In this document: piece after piece, positions 25,032 to 33,739 of the stretch
How positions within the stretch are numbered: position 1 is the stretch's first letter
Layout of the letters: each line of letters opens with the position of its first letter
Origin: JAAZIN01 sp964464625
GTDB taxonomy: Bacteria; Bacillota; Dethiobacteria; DTU022
Reading direction: 5' to 3'
DNA length: 64,000 nt
NCBI GenBank assembly: GCA_964464625.1
Contig: CAYXKD010000003.1
Location: forward strand, 34,374 to 98,373
The notes under the pieces: generated by a model
Told to the model about the DNA's origin: nothing
Database searches by the model: none
Seen by the model: only the letters and a program-made list of their open reading frames with translations
Made by a program: the position numbers and the translations under genes

Positions 25032-25541
25032 TCAATGGAGGTACCAGGAGTCACGGTATAAATTGACCTTTACTGTGGAAGACCGCTCTTCAAGTAAGTG
25101 GCGCACAGTTTTCCAAATACCGGGGATTATTAGCTCCGGGGCAATAACAGATAAGGGCTTGAGGACAAAATCCCGCACATGCATGCGCGGGTGAGGCAGT
25201 TCCAGCACCGGGGTGTTCATGATCACTTTTCCATATATGAGCAGGTCCAGATCGATGGTCCGCGGTCCCCAGCGCTCCAGGCGCACCCGGCCTAAAGAAG
25301 TCTCAATCTGCTGCAGCCTGCGCAGCAGGCTGACAGGAGACAGAGCAGTATGGAAAGAAACGCAGGCATTCAGGAATAAGCCCTGGGGAGGTCCGCCTAT
25401 CGGTGCTGTTTCGTAAAGAGGTGAAACAGCGCCGATTGATAGCTGTCCTTGTTCCAGCCTGAACAGTGACTCCTCTAGATATGAAACCCTGTCACCCAGG
25501 TTTGAGCCCAGGCTGATAAAGGCAGTGGTAATATGAGGCAT
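25032..25541 (-). CDS. folK: HPPK, 6-hydroxymethyl-dihydropterin pyrophosphokinase
   Basis: Adds pyrophosphate from ATP to 6-hydroxymethyl-7,8-dihydropterin. The 169 residues show SLGSNLGDR near 10-18, SPLYETAPIGG, FLNACVSF, the signature RWGPRTIDLDLLIYG near 89-103, and LPHPRMHVRDFVLKPL. It is the last gene of the - strand folate operon, 92 bases after folB. The ATG start (25541) gives the family N-terminus. Confidence 0.95.
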   Translation of the reverse strand: MPHITTAFISLGSNLGDRVSYLEESLFRLEQGQLSIGAVSPLYETAPIGGPPQGLFLNACVSFHTALSPVSLLRRLQQIETSLGRVRLERWGPRTIDLDLLIYGKVIMNTPVLELPHPRMHVRDFVLKPLSVIAPELIIPGIWKTVRHLLEERSSTVKVNLYRDSWYLH

Positions 25542-25633
25542 CTTTTCAGAACTCCTGGTTAATGCTTTCTAAAATAAACCATTTACATTCCACACAGGTA
25601 TAGCCCGGGGTCAGAAATATTCCTGCTCAGACT

Positions 25634-26011
25634 CTATGCAGGTGGATGGGAAGGGGATCTTTGCCTGTTTATTTCTATTACCACTCCACCTTTTACCTCA
25701 GGAATAGGAGGGTGGGGTTTGCAAATACGGATTGTTGCGCTTTCTATACCGGGCAGCGCCAGCAGGTCCGCGGCGATTCCTTCAGCCAGCGTCTCCAGGA
25801 GGCGCCGCGGCGGCCCTTCCATGGTCCGGCGGACAATTTCTACCGCACTGCGGTAATCAACGGTTTCGGATAGGAGATCCTTCTCCGGAGCAGCGGTATT
25901 GATATTGAGCTCAAGGCTGATCCGGAATTCCTGTCCCAGTCTTTGCTCTTCAGGAAGGACGCCATGGAAACCGTAGCAGGTAATGTCGAGAATCTGGATC
26001 AATGCAGCCAT
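25634..26011 (-). CDS. folB: Dihydroneopterin aldolase
   Basis: Cleaves dihydroneopterin to hydroxymethyl-dihydropterin and glycolaldehyde. The 125 residues contain CYGFHGVLPEEQRLGQEF (about 12-29), ETVDYRSAVEIV, RRLLETLAEGIA and the C-terminal ICKPHPPIP. Ten bases separate it from folP upstream in the operon. Typical length and motifs. Confidence 0.95.
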   Translation of the reverse strand: MAALIQILDITCYGFHGVLPEEQRLGQEFRISLELNINTAAPEKDLLSETVDYRSAVEIVRRTMEGPPRRLLETLAEGIAADLLALPGIESATIRICKPHPPIPEVKGGVVIEINRQRSPSHPPA

Positions 26012-26020
26012 CTGTTAGTT

Positions 26021-27169
26021 TCAACCTCCATTAGATCTTCGCACCATAGCGTCAGTCATCAGAACAACGCGGCGCATCTCCTTGACATCATGGACACGGA
26101 CGATATCCGCCCCTGCAGCAATTCCGTAAGCAACTGTAGCAGCGGAACCTTCAAGTCTTTCCAGGGGGGGGAGCCCCAGGGTCTTTCCGATCATTGATTT
26201 GCGTGAAGTCCCCAGTAAAAGTGGATATCCCAGCCCGCGAAAGTCTGCAAGCCGGCGCATCACAGCCAGATTCTGATCAAGATCTTTGCCGAAACCGATG
26301 CCAGGGTCGACCATGATCAATTCATCATTAATGCCCGCTGCCCTGGCAAGATCAATAGATTCCTGCAGCTCAAAAATGACCTCGGGGACAAGGTCGCAAT
26401 AAGCGGTGGAATTGCGATTGTGCATCAGGCAGATGGGAACGTTAAAGGAAGCAATGAGCTTTCCAAGCCCTGGATCCGCTTTCAACCCCCAGATATCATT
26501 GACCATCTCTACACCTGCCTGCAGCGCCTCCCGGGCTACGGCAGCTTTATAGGTGTCGATGGAAAGGGGTGTAGAAAACGTGGGATCACTTTTCAAGGTT
26601 TCAATTACCGGCATCACCCGGGCCAGTTCCTCTGCTACGCTGATTCCGCGGTAACCGGGGCGGGTAGATTCCCCACCAATATCTATAATGTCGGCGCCTT
26701 CTCCCACCATCTGGTAGGCCCGGGCTAGAGCTGCCGAAATACTATTATATTTACCCCCATCGGTAAAAGAGTCGGGTGTAACATTCAGTATTCCCATGAT
26801 GAGGGTCCTTTTTCCCAGGGGCAGGCGGTGGCTACCCAACTGCAGTGCGCTGGTGGGCCTGCGTTCCGTTTTTCTCATAAGTTCCAGGATAAGTCTGCCC
26901 CCTTCTGCAGCTTCGCTGTTGATCTCGCTCAGCCTCTCAGCAAGTCCTGTCAGTGCATTTACCGTACCTGCCAGAAGAAGGCCATCAAGTCCGATTTCTG
27001 GTTGCGTCCGGCCAACAGTAACCCCCAGAGCAGGACCTTCCCGCTCAATGAGCGGGGTAGTCGCGGATGGGAGATGGCACATTTTGATGGTGTAACAAAG
27101 CAGCGGTGAACTGTCGCTGCAGGACGGCTGGCTCCACAGATTACATGAATGATGGAGGCAGGCTTTCAT
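26021..27169 (-). CDS. folP: Dihydropteroate synthase with N-terminal extension
   Basis: Joins hydroxymethyl-dihydropterin pyrophosphate and p-aminobenzoate. The TIM-barrel enzyme starts at LIMGILNVTPDSFTDGG, with GADIIDIGGESTRPG, VMVDPGIGFGKD and LLLGTSRKSMIG downstream. Before it is an extension of roughly 120 residues, as in some other Clostridia; its later part (GLLLAGTVNALTGLAERL) resembles those. The first 40 residues are odd and Cys-rich. I chose ATG 27169 because AAAGGA lies nine bases upstream; ATG 27187 is six codons longer but lacks a ribosome site. Confidence 0.92.
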   Translation of the reverse strand: MKACLHHSCNLWSQPSCSDSSPLLCYTIKMCHLPSATTPLIEREGPALGVTVGRTQPEIGLDGLLLAGTVNALTGLAERLSEINSEAAEGGRLILELMRKTERRPTSALQLGSHRLPLGKRTLIMGILNVTPDSFTDGGKYNSISAALARAYQMVGEGADIIDIGGESTRPGYRGISVAEELARVMPVIETLKSDPTFSTPLSIDTYKAAVAREALQAGVEMVNDIWGLKADPGLGKLIASFNVPICLMHNRNSTAYCDLVPEVIFELQESIDLARAAGINDELIMVDPGIGFGKDLDQNLAVMRRLADFRGLGYPLLLGTSRKSMIGKTLGLPPLERLEGSAATVAYGIAAGADIVRVHDVKEMRRVVLMTDAMVRRSNGG

Positions 27170-27192
27170 TTTCAACCATCCTTTCATTTACA

Positions 27193-27684
27193 CTAATAGA
27201 GGAGCCTTTCCCGGTGGGGCCGCCGGTCCAGGCCGCGGCAATCCTTGCGGGAGACACAGGAGAAACAGAGACGGGCCATACCGTCTGCTTTGTGCAGGGC
27301 TGAACTCAGCGGTGAACGATGTTCCCCCGGTGCATCATGCCGGTGCTGAGCTATAGCTTTCACAATGAGCTCCTGTTCACAGTGATTAAAACCGGCCCTT
27401 TCCAAAATAGAGCCTGCCAGCCTGGCACTGATGGTTGCATGATCTCCGCCGCCCTGGTATTCCTTCCAGCGTCCAATGTCATGAAGCAAGCCGGCGCTGT
27501 AGGCCATCTCCCTGGAAATAAAGCGGCACCCCTCTTCCAGCAAAAAAAGATAGGTTAATCGTGCCACCGTAAGGAAATGCTCAAAATCATGACGGCAAAA
27601 GGAGCGATCCTTTTCCAACAACCTGATGTTTTCAAGATAAAAAAGGTACTCTTTATCATAAAGAATCCTGTTTACTTTGTCCAT
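27193..27684 (-). CDS. HD-domain phosphohydrolase in the folate operon
   Basis: A 163-residue HD-superfamily protein: metal-binding H32/H36 region (CRHDFEHFLTVARL), the HD pair H68-D69 (LLHDIGRW), H82, then AIAQHRHD near 111-117. Near the C-terminus is a Cys motif C140-x2-C143-x5-C149 (LCFSCVSRKDC). It lies between folE and folP, a few bases from each, so it is surely cotranscribed. The folate operon lacks a recognisable dihydroneopterin-triphosphate phosphatase, so this protein is a candidate for that step; that is inference. It could also act on unrelated nucleotides. Confidence 0.8.
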   Translation of the reverse strand: MDKVNRILYDKEYLFYLENIRLLEKDRSFCRHDFEHFLTVARLTYLFLLEEGCRFISREMAYSAGLLHDIGRWKEYQGGGDHATISARLAGSILERAGFNHCEQELIVKAIAQHRHDAPGEHRSPLSSALHKADGMARLCFSCVSRKDCRGLDRRPHRERLLY

Positions 27685-27705
27685 AAATTCTCAGTCCAAA
27701 ACAAA

Positions 27706-28272
27706 TCATTCATCTTTTTTGATCAGGGCAAGGACTTCGCTTCGCGAACTGGGGTTAGTGCGGAAAAGTCCGCGAACCGCTGAGGTTACCGTCATCGCTC
27801 CAGGTTTTTTTATACCACGGATGCTCATACATAGATGTTCCGCTTCTACGACAACAACAACCCCTTTTGGCTTCAGCTCATCCATGATGATATCGGCCAC
27901 ATCGCTGGTGAGCCTCTCCTGGAGCTGGGGGCGACGAGCCACAATATCTGTTACACGAACCAGTTTGCTCAGCCCCACCACCCGTCCCTGGTCCGGGATA
28001 TAGGCCACATGTGCTCTGCCATAGAATGGTAAAAGGTGGTGTTCGCACATGGAATAAAAGGGTATATCTTTCACCAGGATCATTTCGTCATGCTTTTCGT
28101 AAAAGCAGGTCTTCAGATGTTCTCTCGGGTTTTGCTCCATACCGGCAAATACTTCTGCATACATTTTGGCTACCCTCCGCGGTGTGGCTCGCAAACCTTC
28201 GCGGGTAAGGTCTTCTCCGATAGCTTCCAGGATCATCTCTGTAGCGCGGGCAATCTTTTCTTGATCAATCAC
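27706..28272 (-). CDS. folE: GTP cyclohydrolase I
   Basis: Opens GTP to 7,8-dihydroneopterin triphosphate, the first folate step. The 188 residues carry the zinc site YSMCEHHLLPFYG (Cys/His), YIPDQGRVVGLSKL, RRPQLQERLT and the second Cys region EAEHLCMSIRGIKKPGA. It starts with GTG at 28272, 16 bases after the CPBP gene, and leads the folate genes proper. Confidence 0.97.
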   Translation of the reverse strand: MIDQEKIARATEMILEAIGEDLTREGLRATPRRVAKMYAEVFAGMEQNPREHLKTCFYEKHDEMILVKDIPFYSMCEHHLLPFYGRAHVAYIPDQGRVVGLSKLVRVTDIVARRPQLQERLTSDVADIIMDELKPKGVVVVVEAEHLCMSIRGIKKPGAMTVTSAVRGLFRTNPSSRSEVLALIKKDE

Positions 28273-28288
28273 GACTAATACCTCGCTT

Positions 28289-29602
28289 TCAAATATTGAT
28301 CAGCGATGAAAAGCTCATCAGAAAACCGTGCAGCAGCGCACAGCTAAGAATATTTTCTGTGCGCAGGTATAAATAACCCAACACAATGGCGCTGCCTGGC
28401 GCCAGGACCAGAAGCTCCACCATGGTGTAGGGATAGGAGAGCAGCTCCGGTGAGCACAGGGCAACAGCGGCGTAATGAACCAGTCCTGCCAGAAATGCTG
28501 TAATAAGCAAGCCTGCGATGGAACCCAACTGCCTGCCGATGATGGTTTGGATATAGCCGCGCCAGATCAGCTCCCTGGCCAGGCCGGTAATGAAAATAGA
28601 AAAAATCAACGTACCAACAAACTTTATATCCAGAAAAAAATGCCGTGGCACCCCCCTGGCAATGATTATGAACATGAATGCAGTGGCAAGTGCCACCAGG
28701 TATCCGTTAAGGTGTGCATTCCGGTTAAGCCCGGTCTCCCAGAAATCGATTGTTTTCGTATAACCCATGATAAAAAGTAAGGCTATCGCAGCGATATATC
28801 CGGCGAGAAAGCTGTATTTCGGCAAAGAGGTGCAGAGCGGCAGCAGTTCACCGCCCAGCGCCAGGAACAATGCTGCGGCAGCCAGCTTCAGGGCTGTTTT
28901 TCCAGGCTTGACCTGATAAAGAGTATCCCAATAGCGGGAGGGGCGGTAATCAAGGGTGAATATGGTCATTACAAGCAGTATTATGATGATCAATATGGCA
29001 TAAAGGGCCAGTGAAGCGTATGGTTTTGCCCGCTGTTCATCCAGTGCAGGCGGCAAAAAGGCGGCACCCTTTTCAGTAATAAAGTAATAGTAGATTGAGC
29101 CTGCGGAAGGAACAAAAGTAAGGGGAATTACCCTTTCCCATATGGTTGGCAGCCCGGGCTGGATCTCATAGATGCGCTCCATCCTCTGTTTTGCTTCTGC
29201 ATCATCACAGGGTAAAAAGATGACACAGCCGCGGATTTCTTCAAAATCTTTTTCGTCAACAACAAGGAAAAGACCGGCGGGATTCTTTTCGGGCAGCGGT
29301 TGCCCCGATACTTTATATTTGCCGTCTGCAAGAATAATGATTCCTTCCTGTTTGTCTTCGCGGTAGAGGGGCAAAATGAATCCCCCCCCCGGGAAAGCGG
29401 CCTCCAGGCTATGAAGTTTGAAGCTCCAAGGCTCAAAGCTGTAGAGCTCCTTTATTTCATAGCTAAAGGGAGCCTCGGCAAATGTCCCGGGTATATAATA
29501 GGCCAGCAAAAAAGCAGCGGCCGCCATAATGGCAATTACTGCCAGTAGAATAATCAATGATACCAGGTAATTATGATCACTGTTTTTTCTGAGCAGTGCC
29601 AT
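28289..29602 (-). CDS. CPBP-family membrane protein with large extracytoplasmic domain
   Basis: A 437-residue membrane protein. One membrane segment (about 13-37) is followed by a roughly 155-residue non-membrane domain that I do not recognise, then about eight membrane segments (196-437). The C-terminal part is a CPBP (Rce1-like) putative protease: RELIWRG (343-349), GLVHY with H376, and LLHGF with H425. The first Glu of the usual EExxxR motif is Arg343, so activity is uncertain. I chose ATG 29602 because GGAGGATCC precedes it. It heads the folate operon, 16 bases before folE, with no obvious functional link. Confidence 0.8.
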   Translation of the reverse strand: MALLRKNSDHNYLVSLIILLAVIAIMAAAAFLLAYYIPGTFAEAPFSYEIKELYSFEPWSFKLHSLEAAFPGGGFILPLYREDKQEGIIILADGKYKVSGQPLPEKNPAGLFLVVDEKDFEEIRGCVIFLPCDDAEAKQRMERIYEIQPGLPTIWERVIPLTFVPSAGSIYYYFITEKGAAFLPPALDEQRAKPYASLALYAILIIIILLVMTIFTLDYRPSRYWDTLYQVKPGKTALKLAAAALFLALGGELLPLCTSLPKYSFLAGYIAAIALLFIMGYTKTIDFWETGLNRNAHLNGYLVALATAFMFIIIARGVPRHFFLDIKFVGTLIFSIFITGLARELIWRGYIQTIIGRQLGSIAGLLITAFLAGLVHYAAVALCSPELLSYPYTMVELLVLAPGSAIVLGYLYLRTENILSCALLHGFLMSFSSLINI

Positions 29603-29772
29603 AACGGATCCTCCAAACCTGTGACAGCATCGCCTGGTACAATTCGACGGTAACAGAGTTTTTCCTGCAAACAAATACTGGTGTTATACAGCTTGTTTGC
29701 GCTAAAATTTTCAGGAAAGGTGCTTTTGTGAACGGGCGGGTGGGTTGCCTCCGGATTTCTTGAAGTAGAAGC

Positions 29773-29823
29773 AGGATTATCCTATGCAAGATAATATATA
29801 TCTGTTATATTATAGATAATCCT
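29773..29823. promoter_or_regulatory. Nested palindrome in the divergent coaX/CPBP-folE control region
   Basis: Outer arms AGGATTATC (29773-29781) and GATAATCCT (29815-29823) enclose inner arms ATAATATA (29791-29798) and TATATTAT (29806-29813). It ends 20 bases before the coaX start and includes possible -10 sequences on both strands (ATTATA at 29809-29814 reads TATAAT on the - strand). It looks like an operator for two divergent units, or AT-rich promoter DNA that happens to be symmetric. Confidence 0.45.
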
Positions 29824-29842
29824 GAGGTGGGGGATAAAAGTA

Positions 29843-30616
29843 ATGCTTCTTGCAGTTGATGTGGGAAACACCAATATCATGATCGGCGTTTTTGAAAACT
29901 CAAAGGTGAGGGTTTGCTGGCGCCTGGCTACAGACTGGAACAGCACCGAGGATGAGCTGGGGATTGTTATTAAGAATCTGCTTCATCACAGCAGGCTCTC
30001 TCCCCGGGAGATTGACGCTGTAGCTATCTCCTCGGTGGTCCCACCCCTGATGTATTCCCTGGAGAGTATGGCTGAAAAGTACTTTTCAGTGAAACCGCTG
30101 GTGATCCGATCCGGTATGCAGACAGGGCTGCAGGTTCTTCTGGATAATCCTCATGAAATCGGGGCTGATCGCGTGGTCAATGCCCTGGCTGGATATACAC
30201 TTTACGGAGGGCCGCTGATCATAGTTGATTTTGGCACAGCGACCACATTCTGTGCCATATCTATTAAAGGCGAATACCTTGGCGGAGCCATTGCACCGGG
30301 GATCGGTATCTCTGTTGAGGCTCTCTTTGAGAAGGCGGCAAAGCTGCCCCGGGTTGAGCTCACCCGGCCGCCCGGAGTTATCGGCACAAACACTATTAAT
30401 AGTCTGCAGGCGGGGATCATTTACGGTTTTGTGGGACAGGTTGACGGTATCGTCCGCCGTATGGCTAAAGAATTCCCCCGCAAGCCCTTTGTTGTGGCTA
30501 CAGGGGGTTTCGCTTCCCTTATCGCTAAAGAATCTGAGACCATTGATCGCGTGAATCCCTTTCTGACTCTTGAAGGCCTTCATATCATCTATCAAAGATC
30601 ACTGCAACGTCTTTAG
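29843..30616 (+). CDS. coaX: Type III pantothenate kinase
   Basis: First step of coenzyme A synthesis. The 257 residues have the ASKHA-fold signatures DVGNTNIMIGVFE (5-17), GADRVVNALAGY (about 111-122), IIVDFGTATTF (about 129-139) and GGAIAPGIGIS. ATG at 29843. In Bacillus coaX follows ftsH directly; here fhs and the folate operon lie between. Confidence 0.96.
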   Translation: MLLAVDVGNTNIMIGVFENSKVRVCWRLATDWNSTEDELGIVIKNLLHHSRLSPREIDAVAISSVVPPLMYSLESMAEKYFSVKPLVIRSGMQTGLQVLLDNPHEIGADRVVNALAGYTLYGGPLIIVDFGTATTFCAISIKGEYLGGAIAPGIGISVEALFEKAAKLPRVELTRPPGVIGTNTINSLQAGIIYGFVGQVDGIVRRMAKEFPRKPFVVATGGFASLIAKESETIDRVNPFLTLEGLHIIYQRSLQRL

Positions 30617-30952
30617 GTAAAGTAAAAAGGATCATCTTTTTCACCATCCATACCAGGCTGCAGTATGTTGCCAGTCTGGATCCCGGCAGCCTTTCCTGTT
30701 AACAGGCGGCTCCTGTGTAAAAATCTAGGCAAGACGCTGTTGAAAAGGTTGCAGGCTATTATGGAGCCAACCAGTTAAATAATCGGATGTTATGATGTTA
30801 TATGGAACGCCTTGGGTGGTTTAACAAACTAAAGTTTTACATATTGTGCAGGAAACCATTTGTTTAAGGAGAATCTTTAAAGAAGAATCCTTATATGCAT
30901 GCTTCTTTTAATGGTCAATAGTGTGAATATTACCTAGAGGAGGGTTGCGGCG
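30617..30952. other. Intergenic region before the Mrp operon
   Basis: 336 bases with no coding sequence. It holds a weak AT hairpin AAAAAG/CTTTTT (30624-30641) that could end coaX, a perfect 12-base palindrome CCTGTTAACAGG at 30695-30706, and an imperfect dyad around CTTTAAAG near 30870-30895. I could not assign a convincing sigma-A promoter, though the Mrp operon must start here. Confidence 0.4.
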
Positions 30953-31354
30953 TTGAAAGATGACATTACCAGGGTGGTTTTCCGGTATGTTCTCTTGCTT
31001 GTTTTGATGTACGGTTTTTACGTGATCGCGCATGGTCATCTTTCTCCGGGGGGTGGATTCGCCGGTGGTGTGGTGCTTGGACTGGGGGTACTGCTCTATC
31101 TCCTGATCTTCGATTTGAAATGGAGAGATAGATTGCGTTACCTGCCGCTCGATATAGCCGTGGTTTTTATCGGCATTGGCAGCCTGATGGAGGCAATCAA
31201 GTATTTACTGCCAACCAGTCACGGCCCAACCGGTGCACCGGGTGAACTATTTAGTGTTGGTATTATCTCTGTAGTTAATTTGGGAATTGGCTTACTGGTG
31301 GCCAGCACAATTCTAAGTGTTTTTTATTTAATGGCGGAGGGTCAGAACAAATGA
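30953..31354 (+). CDS. mnhB: Na+/H+ antiporter subunit MnhB (MrpB)-like
   Basis: A 133-residue membrane protein with four hydrophobic segments. The MnhB signature is HGHLSPGGGFAGGVVLG (about 27-43), with the second conserved part GELFSVGIISVVNLGIGLLV. It is the first gene of a ten-gene Mrp-type operon. It starts with TTG at 30953 behind GAGGAGGG and overlaps mnhC by four bases. Mrp complexes exchange Na+ for H+; the direction here is unknown. Confidence 0.9.
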   Translation: MKDDITRVVFRYVLLLVLMYGFYVIAHGHLSPGGGFAGGVVLGLGVLLYLLIFDLKWRDRLRYLPLDIAVVFIGIGSLMEAIKYLLPTSHGPTGAPGELFSVGIISVVNLGIGLLVASTILSVFYLMAEGQNK

Positions 31355-31710
31355 ACTGGGAAGCAATTATCATAAACTACCCTTACCTGGTTTCTGTTAT
31401 TGTTTTCGGTATAGGCACTGTCATCGTTCTCACCCAGCCCAACCTGCTAAAAAAGGTCATCGGATTGAACATTATGACAAGCGCCGTTTTTTTATTTTAC
31501 ATCGCTTTTGGAAATATCGAAGGCGGTGTTGCGCCCATTCTTGATCCTGCGGCGCCTGCAGAGCTTTACATCAATCCCCTTCCCTCGGGGCTGATTTTGA
31601 CGGGGATAGTTGTAGGTTTCTCAACGTCTGCATTTGCTCTGGCGTTGATTGTAAAAATGTATGCACACTACGGGACGATTAACGCTCCAGACTTTATGAA
31701 GATGAGGTAG
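31351..31710 (+). CDS. mnhC: Antiporter subunit MnhC (NuoK-like)
   Basis: A 119-residue protein with three membrane segments, homologous to NuoK of complex I. Motifs: LTQPNLLKKVIGLNIMTSAV (about 27-46) and LPSGLILTGIVVGFSTSAFA (about 78-97), the latter typical of MrpC. The ATG overlaps the mnhB stop. Confidence 0.93.
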   Translation: MNWEAIIINYPYLVSVIVFGIGTVIVLTQPNLLKKVIGLNIMTSAVFLFYIAFGNIEGGVAPILDPAAPAELYINPLPSGLILTGIVVGFSTSAFALALIVKMYAHYGTINAPDFMKMR

Positions 31711-31720
31711 GTGTATATTC

Positions 31721-33211
31721 TTGGCTAAGATGCCTCTATTTTTAATTCTGGGAGGATTGATCCCCTCCTTTGCCATGCCCGTATTTGCGCGCTGGAAAAG
31801 GGAGCTTTGTGCTCCTCTGACGGTGTTTGTCTGTGGCGTAGTCTTTGCCCTGGCTCTTTACCTTGGCGGGCAATATGTAGGCGGTGGTGAAGCTATCTAT
31901 CATGCAGTGGCAGACTGGGATCCCCCCTGGGGGATTGAAATTGCCATTGAACCTGTGTCGGCGTTGATGGCAATTTTAATTGCCGGCATTTACCTGATGA
32001 TCGCTCTTTTCAGCTGCAAGGCTCTGAAAAAAGAGATCGGCGAAGAAGCGCGCGGTTGGTTTTACGTGGAATTTCTTCTTTGCATGACTGCGATGCTGGG
32101 ACTGGTGATTACGCACGACATTTTCAACATGTATGTTTTTATTGAAGTTGTCGGAATCAGCGCCTGTGCCTTGGTGGTCAGCAAGGGCGACCGCGCCTCC
32201 ACCGAAGCCAGCTTAAAATATCTTATCCTTGCCACCATCGGTTCTGGATTTATCCTTCTGGCTATTGGCATGCTCTACATGATCACCGGCCACCTGAATA
32301 TGCGTTTTGCCGGGGCTGTATTTGCCCAAAATGCAGGACAGTATCCCCATCTCATCTGGATCATGCTCACTCTTTTCGTGGTCGGCTTTGGCATTAAATC
32401 TGCACTTTTCCCGCTGCATCTCTGGCTGCCCGATGCTCACTCTTCAGCGCCCTCTCCCTCGAGCGCCGTTCTTTCCAGCCTGGTGGTAAAGGTCTATATT
32501 ATCGCTCTTTTCAAGCTCTTCTTTATTGTTTTCGGCAATGAATTTTACCAGCAGAGCAATATCCGTTTCCTTCTAATGATCCTGGGCGGCCTGGCCATGC
32601 TTTTTGGATCTTTCTTTGCCTTTGTGCAGCTGGACCTGAAGCGGCGCCTGGCCTACTCAACTGTGGCCCAGCTCGGCTACATCTATCTGGGCCTGGGTCT
32701 GGGGACCCCCTGGGCTGTTGTAGCTGCATTTTTTCACCTGACGGTTCATGCTTTGATGAAAACCTGCCTCTTTCTCTGTGCCGGGGCGATTCATTACCAG
32801 ACAGGAGAGAAAAAGGTAACACGGCTACGGGATATAGGATTCAAAATGCCGCTGACGGCGGCTTCATTCAGCATTGCCGCTTTTTCCATGGTCGGTATCC
32901 CTTTGACAGGGGGCTTTATCTCCAAGTACCTGCTGGCGGTGGGCAGCATGGAAGCTTCTTACGGTTACTTTATCGCCCTGATTGTCATTAGCGGCCTGCT
33001 CAATGCAGCTTACTATTTTCCCATCATCTGGGAATTTTACTTTGCCAGCGCAGGGACAATTTCTGAAAAGAGAACCTTTCAAAGGGATAGGATTCCTTTA
33101 TCTATGCAACTGCCCATTGTCATTACCGCAGCTTTGATCATTGTTCTTGGTACTGCGGGGGTGCTGGCTTTCGATTACTTGCAAAATATTGTTCTGCATT
33201 TTTTAAGATAG
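31721..33211 (+). CDS. mnhD: ND5-like antiporter subunit MnhD (first of three)
   Basis: A 496-residue protein of the NuoL/M/N (proton-conducting membrane transporter) family with about 14 membrane segments. The conserved Glu of the fifth helix is in YVFIEVVGISACALV (near 136-150), and the broken-helix Lys lies in GFGIKSALFPLHLWLPDAHS (near 222-241); further Lys/His are in LTVHALMKTCLFLCAGAI. It lies between mnhC and mnhE as in standard Mrp operons. It begins with TTG at 31721 behind GAGGTAGGTG. Confidence 0.92.
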   Translation: MAKMPLFLILGGLIPSFAMPVFARWKRELCAPLTVFVCGVVFALALYLGGQYVGGGEAIYHAVADWDPPWGIEIAIEPVSALMAILIAGIYLMIALFSCKALKKEIGEEARGWFYVEFLLCMTAMLGLVITHDIFNMYVFIEVVGISACALVVSKGDRASTEASLKYLILATIGSGFILLAIGMLYMITGHLNMRFAGAVFAQNAGQYPHLIWIMLTLFVVGFGIKSALFPLHLWLPDAHSSAPSPSSAVLSSLVVKVYIIALFKLFFIVFGNEFYQQSNIRFLLMILGGLAMLFGSFFAFVQLDLKRRLAYSTVAQLGYIYLGLGLGTPWAVVAAFFHLTVHALMKTCLFLCAGAIHYQTGEKKVTRLRDIGFKMPLTAASFSIAAFSMVGIPLTGGFISKYLLAVGSMEASYGYFIALIVISGLLNAAYYFPIIWEFYFASAGTISEKRTFQRDRIPLSMQLPIVITAALIIVLGTAGVLAFDYLQNIVLHFLR

Positions 33212-33228
33212 TGGGGAGGTGCCTTAAA

Positions 33229-33738
33229 TTGGCCGACCGTCAAAAAGATATTTTCGGAGGGGTTCTTATATTTCTCATGGTGATGGGCTTCTGGTTGCTG
33301 CTGTCGTCGAGCCTGCACTGGCAACACCTTTTGGTGGGCACCCTTCTCAGCATTGTAGTGACCATCGTATGGTCTCAGGTAAAGGTTGGTGACGGCAGAC
33401 GGCGAACAACTTTCACGTTAAAGCAGTTATTTATGATGATCTACTACCTGCTTTGCCTGGCCTGGGAGGTTCTGAAAGCGAACATTATGGTGGCTTTCAT
33501 CGTGCTTAATCCGAAACTGCCCATCTCGCCCGGCATGGTGATCATGCGAAATGATTTGAAACACGATCTTATGCGGGTTCTCTATGCCAACTCCATTACT
33601 CTCACGCCGGGGACAATTACTGTTGATCTGCAGGGTGATTACCATGTAGTCCATGCGATAACCGATCCTGCTGGACGCGGGGTGCTGGACTGGTACCTCT
33701 ATGATCTTGCCAAAAACATTGAGGGAGAAGGAAATTGA
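33229..33738 (+). CDS. mnhE: Antiporter subunit MnhE
   Basis: A 169-residue MrpE protein with two or three N-terminal membrane segments and a small soluble domain (LYANSITLTPGTITVDLQGD, HVVHAI) characteristic of the family. I chose TTG 33229 because GGGGAGG lies nine bases upstream; a GTG at 33211 overlapping the mnhD stop would add six residues that overlap the ribosome site. Two bases separate it from mnhF. Confidence 0.9.
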   Translation: MADRQKDIFGGVLIFLMVMGFWLLLSSSLHWQHLLVGTLLSIVVTIVWSQVKVGDGRRRTTFTLKQLFMMIYYLLCLAWEVLKANIMVAFIVLNPKLPISPGMVIMRNDLKHDLMRVLYANSITLTPGTITVDLQGDYHVVHAITDPAGRGVLDWYLYDLAKNIEGEGN

Positions 33739-33739
33739 A

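Noticed and set aside
28289..29674. Longer version of the CPBP protein starting at 29674
   Set aside because: The extra 24 residues are Cys/Arg-rich without a ribosome site, while ATG 29602 has GGAGGATCC directly upstream.
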